The notes: generated by a model from the sequence alone, not told the origin. Positions 29,854 to 38,906 are shown, counted from the first letter of the stretch. The stretch is 64,000 bases of DNA from Serratia sp. AKBS12 (GCF_024793895.1 NZ_JANUSB010000015.1:62001-126000), one strand, 5' to 3'. Translations and numbers: made by a program.

Positions 29854-30149
29854 CGCCAGCATGGTCGATGCGCGTTTCTGAGCGCCATCCATGGCGCGCC
29901 AAGGGTGCCCGCGCTGGTCTTTGCCGCTAGCGGCCAGCCGACGCTCGTGAGCAAAGCGTCAATTTTTTGCCGGGTCGGCCGCTAATCAGCGGCGTTTTGC
30001 CGCGTAACCATGAAGAGGAAACATCGCGGGTTGGAGCGGGAGCCATCAACCACCTGCCGTGGGCGGTACATAAAGCATCCATTAACCTGTCCAGCTTCAC
30101 ACTGACTCTTCCCGCCAGCTTTATCCGAATATCGACACTCGCTAGCTCG

Positions 30150-31940
30150 CTAATGGTGCAACCCCGTTGCCCACTGCGACAGCAACGCATACAGAGCCGT
30201 AGGTTCCAACGGTTTGCGTAATACCAGATAGCCTTCCTGCTCGGCCTGTAGCAGAATGGGAGAATTGAACTCGCCGCTGACCATGGCACCGCTGACGTTC
30301 GGCAGGCGTTCAAACAGCGCTTGCAGAATATCGAAACCGCTTTCGCCGGAACGGAGCCGTTGATCGCACAGTACGGCAAACGGCGCGAAGCCTTCGTCGA
30401 TAATCGCAAATGCCTCCTCTGCGGAGACGGCGCAGCGTACCGTAATACCCCAGGTGCTCATCAAGCTCGACCAGGCGGACGTCACCAGCGGATCATCGTC
30501 CACCACCAGGCAGTTGCCAGACAATGACGCATAGCGCGTCGGCGAGGGCAGGTTAGCGTAGTTGCCGGCACTGTCCGCCAGCATGTCTTCGCCGCTGTAC
30601 AGGGCAAAGCGCATCCAGAAACGCGATCCTTTGCCTTCGACGGAGCGCATACCGTATTCGACCTTCATCAATTTGGCACAGCGTGCCACTACTGCCAGCC
30701 CCAAGCCATGGCCAGCGCTATCGATTTTCCACGCCAGTTCGGGGCGGTAATAGGGGGAAAAAATCTTACCTTTTTCTTCGTCAGCGATGCCGACACCGGT
30801 ATCCCACACTTCGATCAAACACTGCTCTCCACGCGGTCGGATGGCGATCAGCACACCGCCGTGCTGCGTGTAACGCAGGGCATTCTGTATCAGATTAATC
30901 AGCGATTGCCTGATGAGCATGTGATCCCCCATCACGGCGATACGCCGCTTGGGCCGCCAGGTGCGCAACGACAATGACCGGCTGTTTGCTTCTTCGCGGA
31001 ACAGGGTAATCACTGAATCAAGCAGCGATCCGATGTCCACCCGAATAGCGGCGGTGCTGAGATTGCCGGCCTCGATCTTGCTGAGATCGAGTAAGGAATT
31101 GAACATCAGGTGCACGGAACGCACGCTTTGCTGCAAATCCAACAGCTGTGGGGTAAGTGTGTCATCGCGATTTTTATGAATGATGGCTTCAATCAAGAAT
31201 CCCATGGCATGCACCGGCTGGCGTAAATCATGGCTGGCAGTGGTGAGAAACTGGTTCTTATCCAGCAACGCCTGCTCCGCTTGCTCCTTGGCCTGGCGAA
31301 ACTGTTCCGCCAGACGCGAACTTTTTTCTTCAAGGTGGGCTTGCTGAATAAAGAAGGCGTGCGAGGTCAAAGCGTGGCGGTAAATGGCGAAACCATAAAG
31401 CAGATTCAGCATCAGCACGATGGGCATAATATCGTCCAACCGCCAGACAATGCCCAGATTCAATACCCCCCAGGAGGCAAAGAAAAAACGCGTAAAGGTG
31501 CTTATGACCGGTGTCAGGTGGGTTGCATTGGCTGCGACGATAGCCGCAATACTGATATTTAATAACAGAAAAAAGTCGAAGCTGTTTTTTTCTGGAGTGA
31601 TTAAATATAAGGATGAAATACCCACACCATGTGCGAAGGCCAGCTTGTTGATGCGCGGCAGCCAACGGTTTATTACGACGCTGGCATTATCGTCCTCGGA
31701 TTCATGGCGATAGCGGCGATGCCATAATCGGATGGCCACTGCGCAAAAAATATATATAACTATCCAGGTGATAATTGGCGTAAGTTCCTTGCCCATTAAA
31801 TAAAGCCAAATGGCGAAAGGAATACCCACAAAGGGCACGGCGGTAAAGCTAAAGACCAGGCGCATAAAGGTATTGTTCAATAAGCGGATTTGTGCGCGTG
31901 CGGAAATCCCATCCTGTTGTAAAGATTGACGTAATGTCAT
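30150..31940 (-). CDS. Hybrid sensor histidine kinase with C-terminal receiver domain
   Basis: A 596-residue inner-membrane kinase. Six hydrophobic segments (residues about 25-190) form the sensor with no large periplasmic loop. A short coiled coil leads to the HisKA domain with His237 in TASHDLRQPVHAMG. The HATPase domain carries DTGVGIADEEKGKIFSPYYRP and GHGLGLAVVARCAKL, and the receiver domain (about 475-590) has phosphoacceptor Asp526 in LCDQRLRSGESG. Its start overlaps the stop of the response-regulator gene by ATGA, so they are co-translated. There is no Hpt domain here, so the receiver may be regulatory rather than a relay step. The signal is unknown. Confidence 0.88.
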   Translation of the reverse strand: MTLRQSLQQDGISARAQIRLLNNTFMRLVFSFTAVPFVGIPFAIWLYLMGKELTPIITWIVIYIFCAVAIRLWHRRYRHESEDDNASVVINRWLPRINKLAFAHGVGISSLYLITPEKNSFDFFLLLNISIAAIVAANATHLTPVISTFTRFFFASWGVLNLGIVWRLDDIMPIVLMLNLLYGFAIYRHALTSHAFFIQQAHLEEKSSRLAEQFRQAKEQAEQALLDKNQFLTTASHDLRQPVHAMGFLIEAIIHKNRDDTLTPQLLDLQQSVRSVHLMFNSLLDLSKIEAGNLSTAAIRVDIGSLLDSVITLFREEANSRSLSLRTWRPKRRIAVMGDHMLIRQSLINLIQNALRYTQHGGVLIAIRPRGEQCLIEVWDTGVGIADEEKGKIFSPYYRPELAWKIDSAGHGLGLAVVARCAKLMKVEYGMRSVEGKGSRFWMRFALYSGEDMLADSAGNYANLPSPTRYASLSGNCLVVDDDPLVTSAWSSLMSTWGITVRCAVSAEEAFAIIDEGFAPFAVLCDQRLRSGESGFDILQALFERLPNVSGAMVSGEFNSPILLQAEQEGYLVLRKPLEPTALYALLSQWATGLHH

Positions 31941-32569
31941 TGTGATGGCCCTTGCCGGCCATGCAATAGCGTAATGGCTTCGACGCGGCTATTGACGCCG
32001 ATCTTTTTCAGAATATTGCTAATGTGTTCCTTGACCGTGGGTTCGGAAATAGCAAGCTGTAACGCTATCTTTTTATTGGGGAAGCCACGCATCATCATGG
32101 TTAATACTTCCAGCTGCCGTGAGGTTAAATTAAACTGTTGCAGTGGGTTTTTGCTATTGTCGGCAACGGTGGCATTATCTTCCGGGAACCATGTCCGGTT
32201 TTCCAGTAGTGCGAAAACGGCTTGGGAAAATAATTCAGGTGGCTGATTTTTCAGCACAAATCCGTGCCCGCCGGCATGACGTACCTTTTGACCTATTTCG
32301 TTGTTTTCATCGCCACTGACCACCAGGAAACGAATTTTTGGATAGAGCTGCTTTATTTCTTTTAATAATTTTAATGCCGTTCCATCGGATAACCAGAAAT
32401 CGATGACCATTAAGCGTGGAGCGCCGTTTTCCAGAATGTGGCGATAACAGCTTTCCTCGCTTGTTACCACGTAGGCACGCTTAAAACGACAATGCGTATT
32501 CAGGAAGTTGGCAATGCCGCTTGCCACCAAAGGATGGTCATCAATGACCAGCGCATAATCCTGCCCCAA
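31937..32569 (-). CDS. LuxR/NarL-type response regulator (TTG start)
   Basis: A 210-residue response regulator: receiver domain with acidic pair Asp10-Asp11 and phosphoacceptor Asp57 (VIDFWLSDGT), and a C-terminal LuxR HTH (LTSRQLEVLTMMMRGFPNKKIALQL...TVKEHISNILKKIGV). I place the start at TTG 32569 because AAAGGAGAT lies 6 bases upstream and the receiver fold begins at once (GQDYALVIDDHP). The in-frame ATG at 32710 would add 47 polar residues with no ribosome site. It is the first gene of the pair with the hybrid kinase and faces the lipoprotein and autotransporter genes, its likely targets. Confidence 0.87.
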   Translation of the reverse strand: MGQDYALVIDDHPLVASGIANFLNTHCRFKRAYVVTSEESCYRHILENGAPRLMVIDFWLSDGTALKLLKEIKQLYPKIRFLVVSGDENNEIGQKVRHAGGHGFVLKNQPPELFSQAVFALLENRTWFPEDNATVADNSKNPLQQFNLTSRQLEVLTMMMRGFPNKKIALQLAISEPTVKEHISNILKKIGVNSRVEAITLLHGRQGPSQ

Positions 32570-32747
32570 GGGTATCTCCTTTCGCTTAAATGTATCAGAT
32601 TGGTCTGGTAAGTTTTTATTATCACTGCTCCCTACTTTAGGAGGGTTTTTTCGGTTAGGAAAGCGAAATATATTATTCAGGGATTTTGATAAGGTAAAAC
32701 ATAAAACCATACAGAATTTGGATCTGTTTGGTTACAAAGGACAATTT

Positions 32748-33062
32748 ATGAGAAAACCACTTATCGCTATAAGCATTACACTACTGGTAGCCGGTTGTTC
32801 AACCTTGAAAACCGATCAGGCAATACCGCTGTTGCAGGCGGAAACGGCTAAAATGCTCGGCCTGGGTTCATCGGATGAAATTACCGTGACCAATGTTAAC
32901 GGCGCCCAGCCGGATGCCCTGGGGGGGCAAAAACTGTCTTACCGCGCCACCACCGAAAAAGGGCGGATTTTTGACTGCTCGTCGCTGATGATGCCGGGTA
33001 TTTTAGGCTCGGCGCCGACGCTAAGCACGCCAAGCTGCACCCCGGTCGTCACGCATAAATAA
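32748..33062 (+). CDS. Small lipoprotein next to the autotransporter
   Basis: A 104-residue lipoprotein precursor: signal peptide with lipobox LLVAGC (Cys17), Ser at +2 suggesting outer-membrane sorting, then about 85 residues with one Cys pair (FDCSS, TPSCTP) that could form a disulfide. No named family recognised. ATG 32748 follows AAAGGACAATTT; an in-frame start at 32718 would spoil the signal peptide. It lies between the divergent two-component system and the autotransporter and may be an accessory or a regulated partner of the latter (inference). Confidence 0.75.
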   Translation: MRKPLIAISITLLVAGCSTLKTDQAIPLLQAETAKMLGLGSSDEITVTNVNGAQPDALGGQKLSYRATTEKGRIFDCSSLMMPGILGSAPTLSTPSCTPVVTHK

Positions 33063-33253
33063 CCCTCTGTGGGCGCGGGTTGAGGGGCAGAGCCTCCACA
33101 CGTTTGGCATCGAGACATTAGCGCTGGGGGGCATTAGCTAATTTCTTGATAAATCGCCGTCGGTGCTCGCGACTACGTATCCTCTTATGCATTACGTTTT
33201 TCATATAAATAATAACTTTGATGGCATCAAGATAATTGTGCCGGAGATAGAAC

Positions 33254-36200
33254 ATGAAAGATCGGCTATCGCATAATTTAGCGGTAAACAAACCGCTTTC
33301 CAAAATTTACCTCACACTATTCTCAGCGCCATTGATATTGCTGGCATCGGCCGATATTGCTCGTGCCGATGATGTTATTTTTGATGGCGAATCCCGTATT
33401 ACCCAACCCTTGAGCTACGCTGGCACGGCTTATGTCGGGCGTAATCAAAGCGCAAACCTGTTGATCGATAATGGTGAGATTAATGCCTATAACATCAATA
33501 TCGGTAGCCGCCATGATGGCCAGATTTATCAAAGTCAGGTCACCGTCAGAGGGCCGAACGCGGTATTAAGCGCCATCAACGATCAATATATTCTGCGCGG
33601 CAGCCTAGATCTGGGCCTGGGAACATTACGGGTCGAGCAGGGAGCGCTGGCCAGCGCCAAAGAAATCATCGTCGGTACCACCGGTGGATATGACAGCCAG
33701 CTTATCGTTACAGGCGCCGGCTCCAGAGTGGTCAGTGACCGGCTCGGTCTCGGTTTTGGTCAGGGCGCGCGTTCCACGCTGCTGATTGAAGACGGCGGCG
33801 TGGTCACCACCGCGGGCGCTGCGCGTATCGACAGCGGCTTTATCCCGGACGAAGCTGACAAGCTTAATCCCAAAGCCACGGTGACCAGCAATAACTCGCT
33901 GTGGAATATCACGCAAACGCTCACCGCCAATGGCGATCTGGACGTGCTGAACGGCGGTGCGGTCAATGTCGGCAGTGCGCAGATTGCCGGTGTTTCCGGC
34001 TCGAACAAAACCGCCGAGCTGTACATTGCCGGTGACGGCTCCCATTTTAGCAGTGCCAACAGCGTTAACGTCGGCGACTATGGCAATGGCGTGCTGTCGG
34101 TGGTGGATGGCGGCACATTTTCCGCCGGCGCCAACGAATTGCGCCTGGGTGATACCGGCTCCGGTTCGAACCGAGGCGCGCTGATCGTCGGCAGTCGTGG
34201 CAATATGGATACCGGCACCGGCCTGACCGAACCGACGCTCGGTGTGGCGGGGGCCGCTGGCAGCGTCGATGCTCAGACGGTGATCAATCTGCGCGGCGGA
34301 TTGTTCGGCAGTTACGTGTATTTTAACCACACGGACGAAAACTACGACTTCGGCAATAAAATGGTCGGTGAAGGTGAGGTTATCAATACCGCCGGGCGAA
34401 CGACGCTGAGTGGCGATCTGACCCAGCTCCAGGCCAACGTGACCGCCCGTGGCGGTAAAATCATTATTGCCAGCGATATCAACACCCAGCCGGAAGACAA
34501 TCAGTTCGATGTTCAAACGCTGAGTGCCGAGAACGGCGGTACGCTGATCCTCAACGCCACGGCTGGCTCTGAGGTTAACGATGGGCTGGGGTACAGCAGT
34601 GCGGCATCGATAAAATCCGGCGGTACGCTGGGCGGTAACGGCACGCTTGGCCAGACCGAAATTCAGTCGGGCGGCCATATTTCTCCCGGCGACGGCAATA
34701 TCGCTACCCTGACGCTGAAGCGCTATCTGAATTTCCTGGGGGAATCGTTCTACGATGTTGATATTGCCGGTGATGGTAGCAGTGACCAACTGCGGGTGGT
34801 GGGCAAAACCACCATCAGCGAGCAGGCCAGGGTACAGGTCAACGCACTGGATCCGCAAACCAGCTACCAGACTGGCCAACGTTACCGCATCTTAACCTCA
34901 GAGGGGGGGATCGACGGTCGTTTTGCCGAGGCGATTTCAAAATCTGCATTCTTGGACGTCGCACTCGATCAGAGTGCTAACGCTGTCGATCTGACCATCG
35001 CGCAAAAAGGCGGTGAAGGCGGCAATCCGGGCGAAGGCGGCAATCCGGGTGAAGGCGGCAATCCGGGCGAAGGCGGCAATCCGGGCGAAGGCGGTAATCC
35101 GGGCGGAGGTGGTAATCCGGGCGAAGGCGGTAATCCGGGCGAAGGCGGTAATCCGGGCGAAGGCGGCAATCCGGGTGAAGGCGGCAATCCGGGTGAAGGC
35201 GGCAATCCGGGCGGAGGCGGTAAACCCGGTATTTTCCAAACGGTGGCGCAAACCAGCAACCAATGGAATACCGCTGGCGCGTTGTCGACCTTGACGCAGC
35301 AGGGCCCGTCACTGGCGCTGTATAATGGTTTGCTGTTATTGAATACGCAGCAAGCGCGTGAGGCGTTCAATCAACTGTCAGGCGAGATCTATCCCTCCGT
35401 TCAGTCTAACCTGATCGCTGGCAGCACCCAGTTGTTCAATGTGCTGAACCAGCGCATGCTTCAGGCATTTGAGGGGGATGCCTTACCTGTTCCCCCGTTG
35501 GCGATGACGCTGGTGCAGCCAGCCAGGGCTGACAATAACGGCGTTTGGGGGCAGGCGTTTGGCTCCTGGGCCAGGAACAGCAGTAACGGCAACGTAGGTA
35601 AACTGGAGGGCAATACCAGCGGTTTCCTGCTGGGGGCCGATCGTAAACTGGCCGATCACAGTATCCGCATTGGTGGATATATGGGCTACAGCCGTGGCAA
35701 TTATGATGTCGATAGCCGCAGTGCCAAGTCCGACAGTGACAATTATCACCTTGGCCTGTATGCGGCAGGGCAGCAACAGGCCTTCTCGCTGCGCGGTGCG
35801 CTCGGTTACACCTGGCACCGGCTCGAAGGCGAACGCAACGTTAACTTCGGCAGTTTCTCGGATCGGCTGAGCTCGGATTATGACGCGGATTCACTGCTGG
35901 CGTTTACTGAAGCAGCCTATCGTTTTGGCCTGCCGGACGCCAATCTTGAGCCGTTTGTCAATCTGAGTTATATCCGCCTGCATACCGATAATTTCCAGGA
36001 AAAAGGCGGCGCCGCCGCGCTGAGCGTCAACAATGAAACGATGAATACCTTCTATTCAACGTTGGGTCTGCGCGCCATGACCGAGTTGCCGAAAAACGTC
36101 AGTCTTTACGGCTCCTTGGGTTGGCAGCATGCCTACGGCGATAAAAATAGCGCATCACGTATGGCATTTGCCGGTAGTGACGCGTTTATCACGCAGGGGC

Positions 36201-36349
36201 AGGCGGTTGATGACGATGTGATGGTGGCGGATGTCGGCGTGAGCGTGAAGCTGTCGCCTGCCAGCAGGTTGGATCTGGGTTATCAAGGACAATACGGTTC
36301 TGATACGCAGGTTAATGCAGTCAATGCCACGATTAGATGGTCATTCTGA
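33254..36349 (+). CDS. Autotransporter (type Va) adhesin-like protein with GGNPGE-repeat linker
   Basis: A 1031-residue type V secreted protein. A long signal peptide (about 1-38) ends IARA. The passenger (about 39-588) is built of beta-helix-like repeats such as LLIEDGGVVTTAGAARIDSG and VLSVVDGGTFSAGANELRLGDTGSGS, typical of outer-membrane surface stalks. Residues 589-659 are twelve G-G-[NK]-P-G-[EG] units encoded by 18-bp repeats. The C-terminal translocator barrel (about 760-1031) starts NNGVWGQAFGSWAR and ends NATIRWSF. No protease triad or RGD motif was seen, so adhesion or autoaggregation is the best guess. No T-tract terminator follows, only a hairpin at 36386-36419. Confidence 0.9.
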   Translation: MKDRLSHNLAVNKPLSKIYLTLFSAPLILLASADIARADDVIFDGESRITQPLSYAGTAYVGRNQSANLLIDNGEINAYNINIGSRHDGQIYQSQVTVRGPNAVLSAINDQYILRGSLDLGLGTLRVEQGALASAKEIIVGTTGGYDSQLIVTGAGSRVVSDRLGLGFGQGARSTLLIEDGGVVTTAGAARIDSGFIPDEADKLNPKATVTSNNSLWNITQTLTANGDLDVLNGGAVNVGSAQIAGVSGSNKTAELYIAGDGSHFSSANSVNVGDYGNGVLSVVDGGTFSAGANELRLGDTGSGSNRGALIVGSRGNMDTGTGLTEPTLGVAGAAGSVDAQTVINLRGGLFGSYVYFNHTDENYDFGNKMVGEGEVINTAGRTTLSGDLTQLQANVTARGGKIIIASDINTQPEDNQFDVQTLSAENGGTLILNATAGSEVNDGLGYSSAASIKSGGTLGGNGTLGQTEIQSGGHISPGDGNIATLTLKRYLNFLGESFYDVDIAGDGSSDQLRVVGKTTISEQARVQVNALDPQTSYQTGQRYRILTSEGGIDGRFAEAISKSAFLDVALDQSANAVDLTIAQKGGEGGNPGEGGNPGEGGNPGEGGNPGEGGNPGGGGNPGEGGNPGEGGNPGEGGNPGEGGNPGEGGNPGGGGKPGIFQTVAQTSNQWNTAGALSTLTQQGPSLALYNGLLLLNTQQAREAFNQLSGEIYPSVQSNLIAGSTQLFNVLNQRMLQAFEGDALPVPPLAMTLVQPARADNNGVWGQAFGSWARNSSNGNVGKLEGNTSGFLLGADRKLADHSIRIGGYMGYSRGNYDVDSRSAKSDSDNYHLGLYAAGQQQAFSLRGALGYTWHRLEGERNVNFGSFSDRLSSDYDADSLLAFTEAAYRFGLPDANLEPFVNLSYIRLHTDNFQEKGGAAALSVNNETMNTFYSTLGLRAMTELPKNVSLYGSLGWQHAYGDKNSASRMAFAGSDAFITQGQAVDDDVMVADVGVSVKLSPASRLDLGYQGQYGSDTQVNAVNATIRWSF
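35018..35230 (+). repeat. 18-bp tandem repeat (12 units) within the autotransporter gene
   Basis: Eleven full units of the pattern GGCGG(C/T)AATCCGGG(C/T)G(A/G)A plus a diverged twelfth encode G-G-N-P-G-E/G. The unit length is a multiple of three, so slippage would change linker length without a frameshift. Units vary mainly at third codon positions, with two blocks ending in GGCGGA (units 5 and 11), suggesting past block duplication. Confidence 0.97.
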
Positions 36350-36385
36350 CCGTTGAGACACTGCGTATTTCCAGCGTCAAAGTAT

Positions 36386-36419
36386 GCCGCACAGCACCTT
36401 GGCTATGCTGCTGTGCGGC
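36386..36419. other. Inverted repeat after the autotransporter gene
   Basis: 11-bp arms GCCGCACAGCA and TGCTGTGCGGC around a 12-base loop. There is no T-run on either side, so it is a weak or rho-aided terminator, or a transcript-stabilising hairpin for the convergent autotransporter and rluF transcripts. Confidence 0.5.
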
Positions 36420-36466
36420 AACCTATGCAACACCGCAACTGAAGAGAGAAAAAACTGCCGTACCGG

Positions 36467-37231
36467 TTAGGTGGCGGGAGGCATGCCTGCAGCAGCAGGG
36501 CTGGACGCTTCGGTCGACGAATGCTCAATCAGGCGGAATAATTCGAGCCGTTCCTCCGAGGTAAAATCTCGCCATTCGCCCAGCGCCAATCCGTGCAGAC
36601 TGATATTCATAATGCGCACGCGTTCCAACTTGGTAACCTGATAACCAAAGTGTTTGCACATGCGGCGAATCTGGCGGTTAAGCCCCTGCACCAGCGTAAT
36701 GCGGAACACCTGTGTGGCGGTTTTCTCTACCAGACAGGTTTTGGTCATGGTGCCCAGTATCGGCACGCCTGCGCCCATTCCCTGAATAAATTCATCGGTT
36801 ATCGGCCGGTCAACGGTGACCAGATACTCTTTTTGATGATTATTGCCGGCGTGCAGGATTGTGTTGACCAGTTCACCGTGGTTGGTAAGAAATATCAGTC
36901 CCTGAGAGTCTTTATCCAGACGGCCAATGGGAAAGATGCGTTTGCTGTGATTAACCCAATCGCCGATGTTGCTGCGCACCTGCTTGCTCATGCTGGTGAT
37001 GATGCCAACCGGTTTGTTCAGCGCGATAAGTATCAGATCTTCCGCCTTGCGCGGTGCGAGGGGCTGGCCGTTAACGCTCACGCTGTCGCCGACAAATACC
37101 TGTTCACCCACGCAGGCCATTCTACCATTGATAAAAACCTGGCCCTGCTTGATATGGCGATCGGCATGGCGTCGAGAGCAAAAGCCGCTGTCGCTAATAT
37201 ATTTGTTCAGGCGAATGGATGAGTGAGTCAC
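36467..37231 (-). CDS. rluF: 23S rRNA pseudouridine(2604) synthase
   Basis: A 254-residue pseudouridine synthase of the RsuA/RluB/E/F group. An S4 RNA-binding domain ([23 protein letters not shown]) is followed by the catalytic domain with the Asp motif [21 protein letters not shown] and the [20 protein letters not shown] block. The sequence follows E. coli RluF closely ([24 protein letters not shown]), but its C-terminal tail is much shorter than the Lys/Arg-rich tail of the E. coli protein. It modifies U2604 (and, in E. coli, a tRNA-Tyr position). Confidence 0.92.
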   Translation of the reverse strand: MTHSSIRLNKYISDSGFCSRRHADRHIKQGQVFINGRMACVGEQVFVGDSVSVNGQPLAPRKAEDLILIALNKPVGIITSMSKQVRSNIGDWVNHSKRIFPIGRLDKDSQGLIFLTNHGELVNTILHAGNNHQKEYLVTVDRPITDEFIQGMGAGVPILGTMTKTCLVEKTATQVFRITLVQGLNRQIRRMCKHFGYQVTKLERVRIMNISLHGLALGEWRDFTSEERLELFRLIEHSSTEASSPAAAGMPPAT

Positions 37232-37479
37232 ATGGTTTCCCGGTAAAACGCGGACTATACCTTAGCTGACGGGAATTAAATACCGGTGTGGCGTGGCGAC
37301 CGGTAGTTCGAGTTTTCCGTGCAGGGTGGAAAAATGGACTATTCTAGCCAGGCGGCTAATCTGTTCGATCAATCTGCCGGGGTGTGGCCGGCGTAAACGC
37401 GTTTTCTCTCTTATGCAAGGCGATTTCCCGCCGCCAGCTAATGCTCTAGCGGCGATTAACTGATTACAACGAGGAAAGT

Positions 37480-37875
37480 ATGAAAATAGCGATGGTTTCA
37501 TTGTCACTTTCATTGTTTCTGCTGGCGAGCCCTGTGTTCTCCGCTGAGCGCTGCGAGCCTTTCAACAAACCGGTGAATGCGGGAAATACCCCGGCTTATC
37601 AACGGCTGATACAAAAAAGCCTTACGGAAAAAATCCCATTAAAGACCATTGATATCACACAGGTACAAGGTGAAAAAGAGTGGCTGGTGGTTTATGCCTC
37701 AACCGAAGTGGCCGATCCTGGCGCGTTTTTCTTCAGGAATAATCAGTTTGTCGACGTCTGGGGAGGCCAGCCAGCCTTATCAGAAAAAGAGCAGGTCATG
37801 AAATGGACGCGTGACCACCACGTCCCTGACTCGCTGGCGCAATGCTTTTTTGCCACCGTAGCCATCGACGAATAA
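37480..37875 (+). CDS. Exported small protein of unknown function
   Basis: A 131-residue protein with a Sec signal peptide (MKIAMVSLSLSLFLLASPVFSA, cleavage near residue 22) and a mature part with two widely spaced Cys residues (ERCEPF near its start, AQCFFAT near its end), suggesting a disulfide-bonded periplasmic protein. GAGGAAAG precedes the ATG. I recognise no named family. It stands alone between rluF and a convergent small lipoprotein gene. Confidence 0.75.
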   Translation: MKIAMVSLSLSLFLLASPVFSAERCEPFNKPVNAGNTPAYQRLIQKSLTEKIPLKTIDITQVQGEKEWLVVYASTEVADPGAFFFRNNQFVDVWGGQPALSEKEQVMKWTRDHHVPDSLAQCFFATVAIDE

Positions 37876-37928
37876 CCACGTCAACGGCGGTGGCACGCGC
37901 TTATCGGCAGTACCCGAGCGGATAAGCG

Positions 37929-38150
37929 CTATTTTTTTGACTTGGCTTCCCTATCCAGCATTTTCTGCTCATCGGCATCTTCCATTTCTGCCAGACGCAT
38001 CAAGCAATTAGCGTAAGCATCGCTACCCCGTTGAAAGCCATAATCATCGCATTTCTTCTTATGTTGCTCCAGGAGCATTGAATCGAGTTCTTCATTGATT
38101 CCACAGCCGGATAATATGATTACTGATAATGCAAGTAATAGGATCCGCAT
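37929..38150 (-). CDS. Small lipoprotein of unknown function
   Basis: A 73-residue lipoprotein precursor: signal peptide with lipobox VIILSGC (Cys16), then a highly charged helical part containing two Cys (KKCDDYG, ANCLMRL) and a Lys-rich end. Such YGFxxGSDAYANCLM segments recur in small enterobacterial lipoproteins of unknown role. It is convergent with the exported protein at 37480. Confidence 0.78.
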   Translation of the reverse strand: MRILLLALSVIILSGCGINEELDSMLLEQHKKKCDDYGFQRGSDAYANCLMRLAEMEDADEQKMLDREAKSKK

Positions 38151-38459
38151 GATTTCGCTCCCGAGGTTGATAATAAATAGTGGGTGATTTTAATTAAATA
38201 AAAGCGCGTTATTCATTGAGGTTTTATAACGCTGACCGTCAATAATCGGTCATAGGAAAAGCACCCAATACAGTCTTGTTTCCAACAGGTTGGCTGTCAA
38301 GTTATGGCATAGCGCTTGATGATAATAACGACGGGTCAATGCCGATAGCGGATTGGCGCCTTGGTGCGTGCAGTTCTGAACAAGGCGGAGCAAGGCGAAT
38401 AACGCGACGAAACGGGCGGCATTATTGCCAGCCCTCTGAGAGTCACCCGTGCAGCATGG
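38151..38459. other. Gene-free intergenic stretch
   Basis: About 310 bp between the small lipoprotein gene (whose promoter should lie in its first 70, AT-rich bases) and the 3' end of the HxlR gene. Open frames crossing it have no features. No repeat, terminator or RNA recognised. Confidence 0.4.
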
Positions 38460-38906
38460 CTAACAGTCCTCCAGCTTCAGTACCCGGGTATTCAGCGGCG
38501 TCAGCGTTTGGCCCCGCGAGCCTAACGGCGTCATGCGGGGGAGTCTTTGGCCGCTGTCGCTCTCTACCAGCAGTGAATGCGCTTCGTTGGCAGCAAACAG
38601 ATAATCCTCTCCCCATTGGCGTAGCGCAACGACGATCGGAAACAGCGCACGGCCTTTTTCCGTCAGCAGATATTGCTGATAGGTGCCGTCCGCCGCCGGC
38701 ACAATTTCCAAAATACCGTGCGCCACCAGGGTTCGTAGGCGCAGCGAAAGAATGTTTTTCGCCATGCCAAGGTTTTTTTGGAATTCATTGAAGCGGCTAA
38801 CGCCGTCAAAGGCATCGCGAATGATCAATAACGACCACCAATCGCCAATGACATCCAGCGCGCGTGCCACTGGGCAAGGTGCGTCTTCCAGGCTCTTACG
38901 TTTCAT
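38460..38906 (-). CDS. HxlR-family regulator divergent from an MFS exporter
   Basis: A 148-residue HxlR regulator: CPVARALDVIGDWWSLLIIRDAF signature with Cys at residue 11, recognition region FNEFQKNLGMAKNILSLRLRTLVAHGIL and a C-terminal extension of about 35 residues beyond the core fold. It is divergent from the MFS gene at 39001 across a 94-bp region with a strong palindrome, so it probably represses that gene and itself. Confidence 0.88.
   Translation of the reverse strand: MKRKSLEDAPCPVARALDVIGDWWSLLIIRDAFDGVSRFNEFQKNLGMAKNILSLRLRTLVAHGILEIVPAADGTYQQYLLTEKGRALFPIVVALRQWGEDYLFAANEAHSLLVESDSGQRLPRMTPLGSRGQTLTPLNTRVLKLEDC

Noticed and set aside
33118-33303. 61-codon minus-strand frame ending in a very basic peptide
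   Set aside because: No ribosome site, overlaps the autotransporter start and has no recognisable feature.
34937-35370. Several long open frames on both strands across the autotransporter repeat, such as Pro-rich PPSPGL and Arg-rich frames
   Set aside because: The 18-bp repeat contains no stop in any frame, so all six frames stay open. Only the frame continuous with the signal peptide and the barrel is coding.
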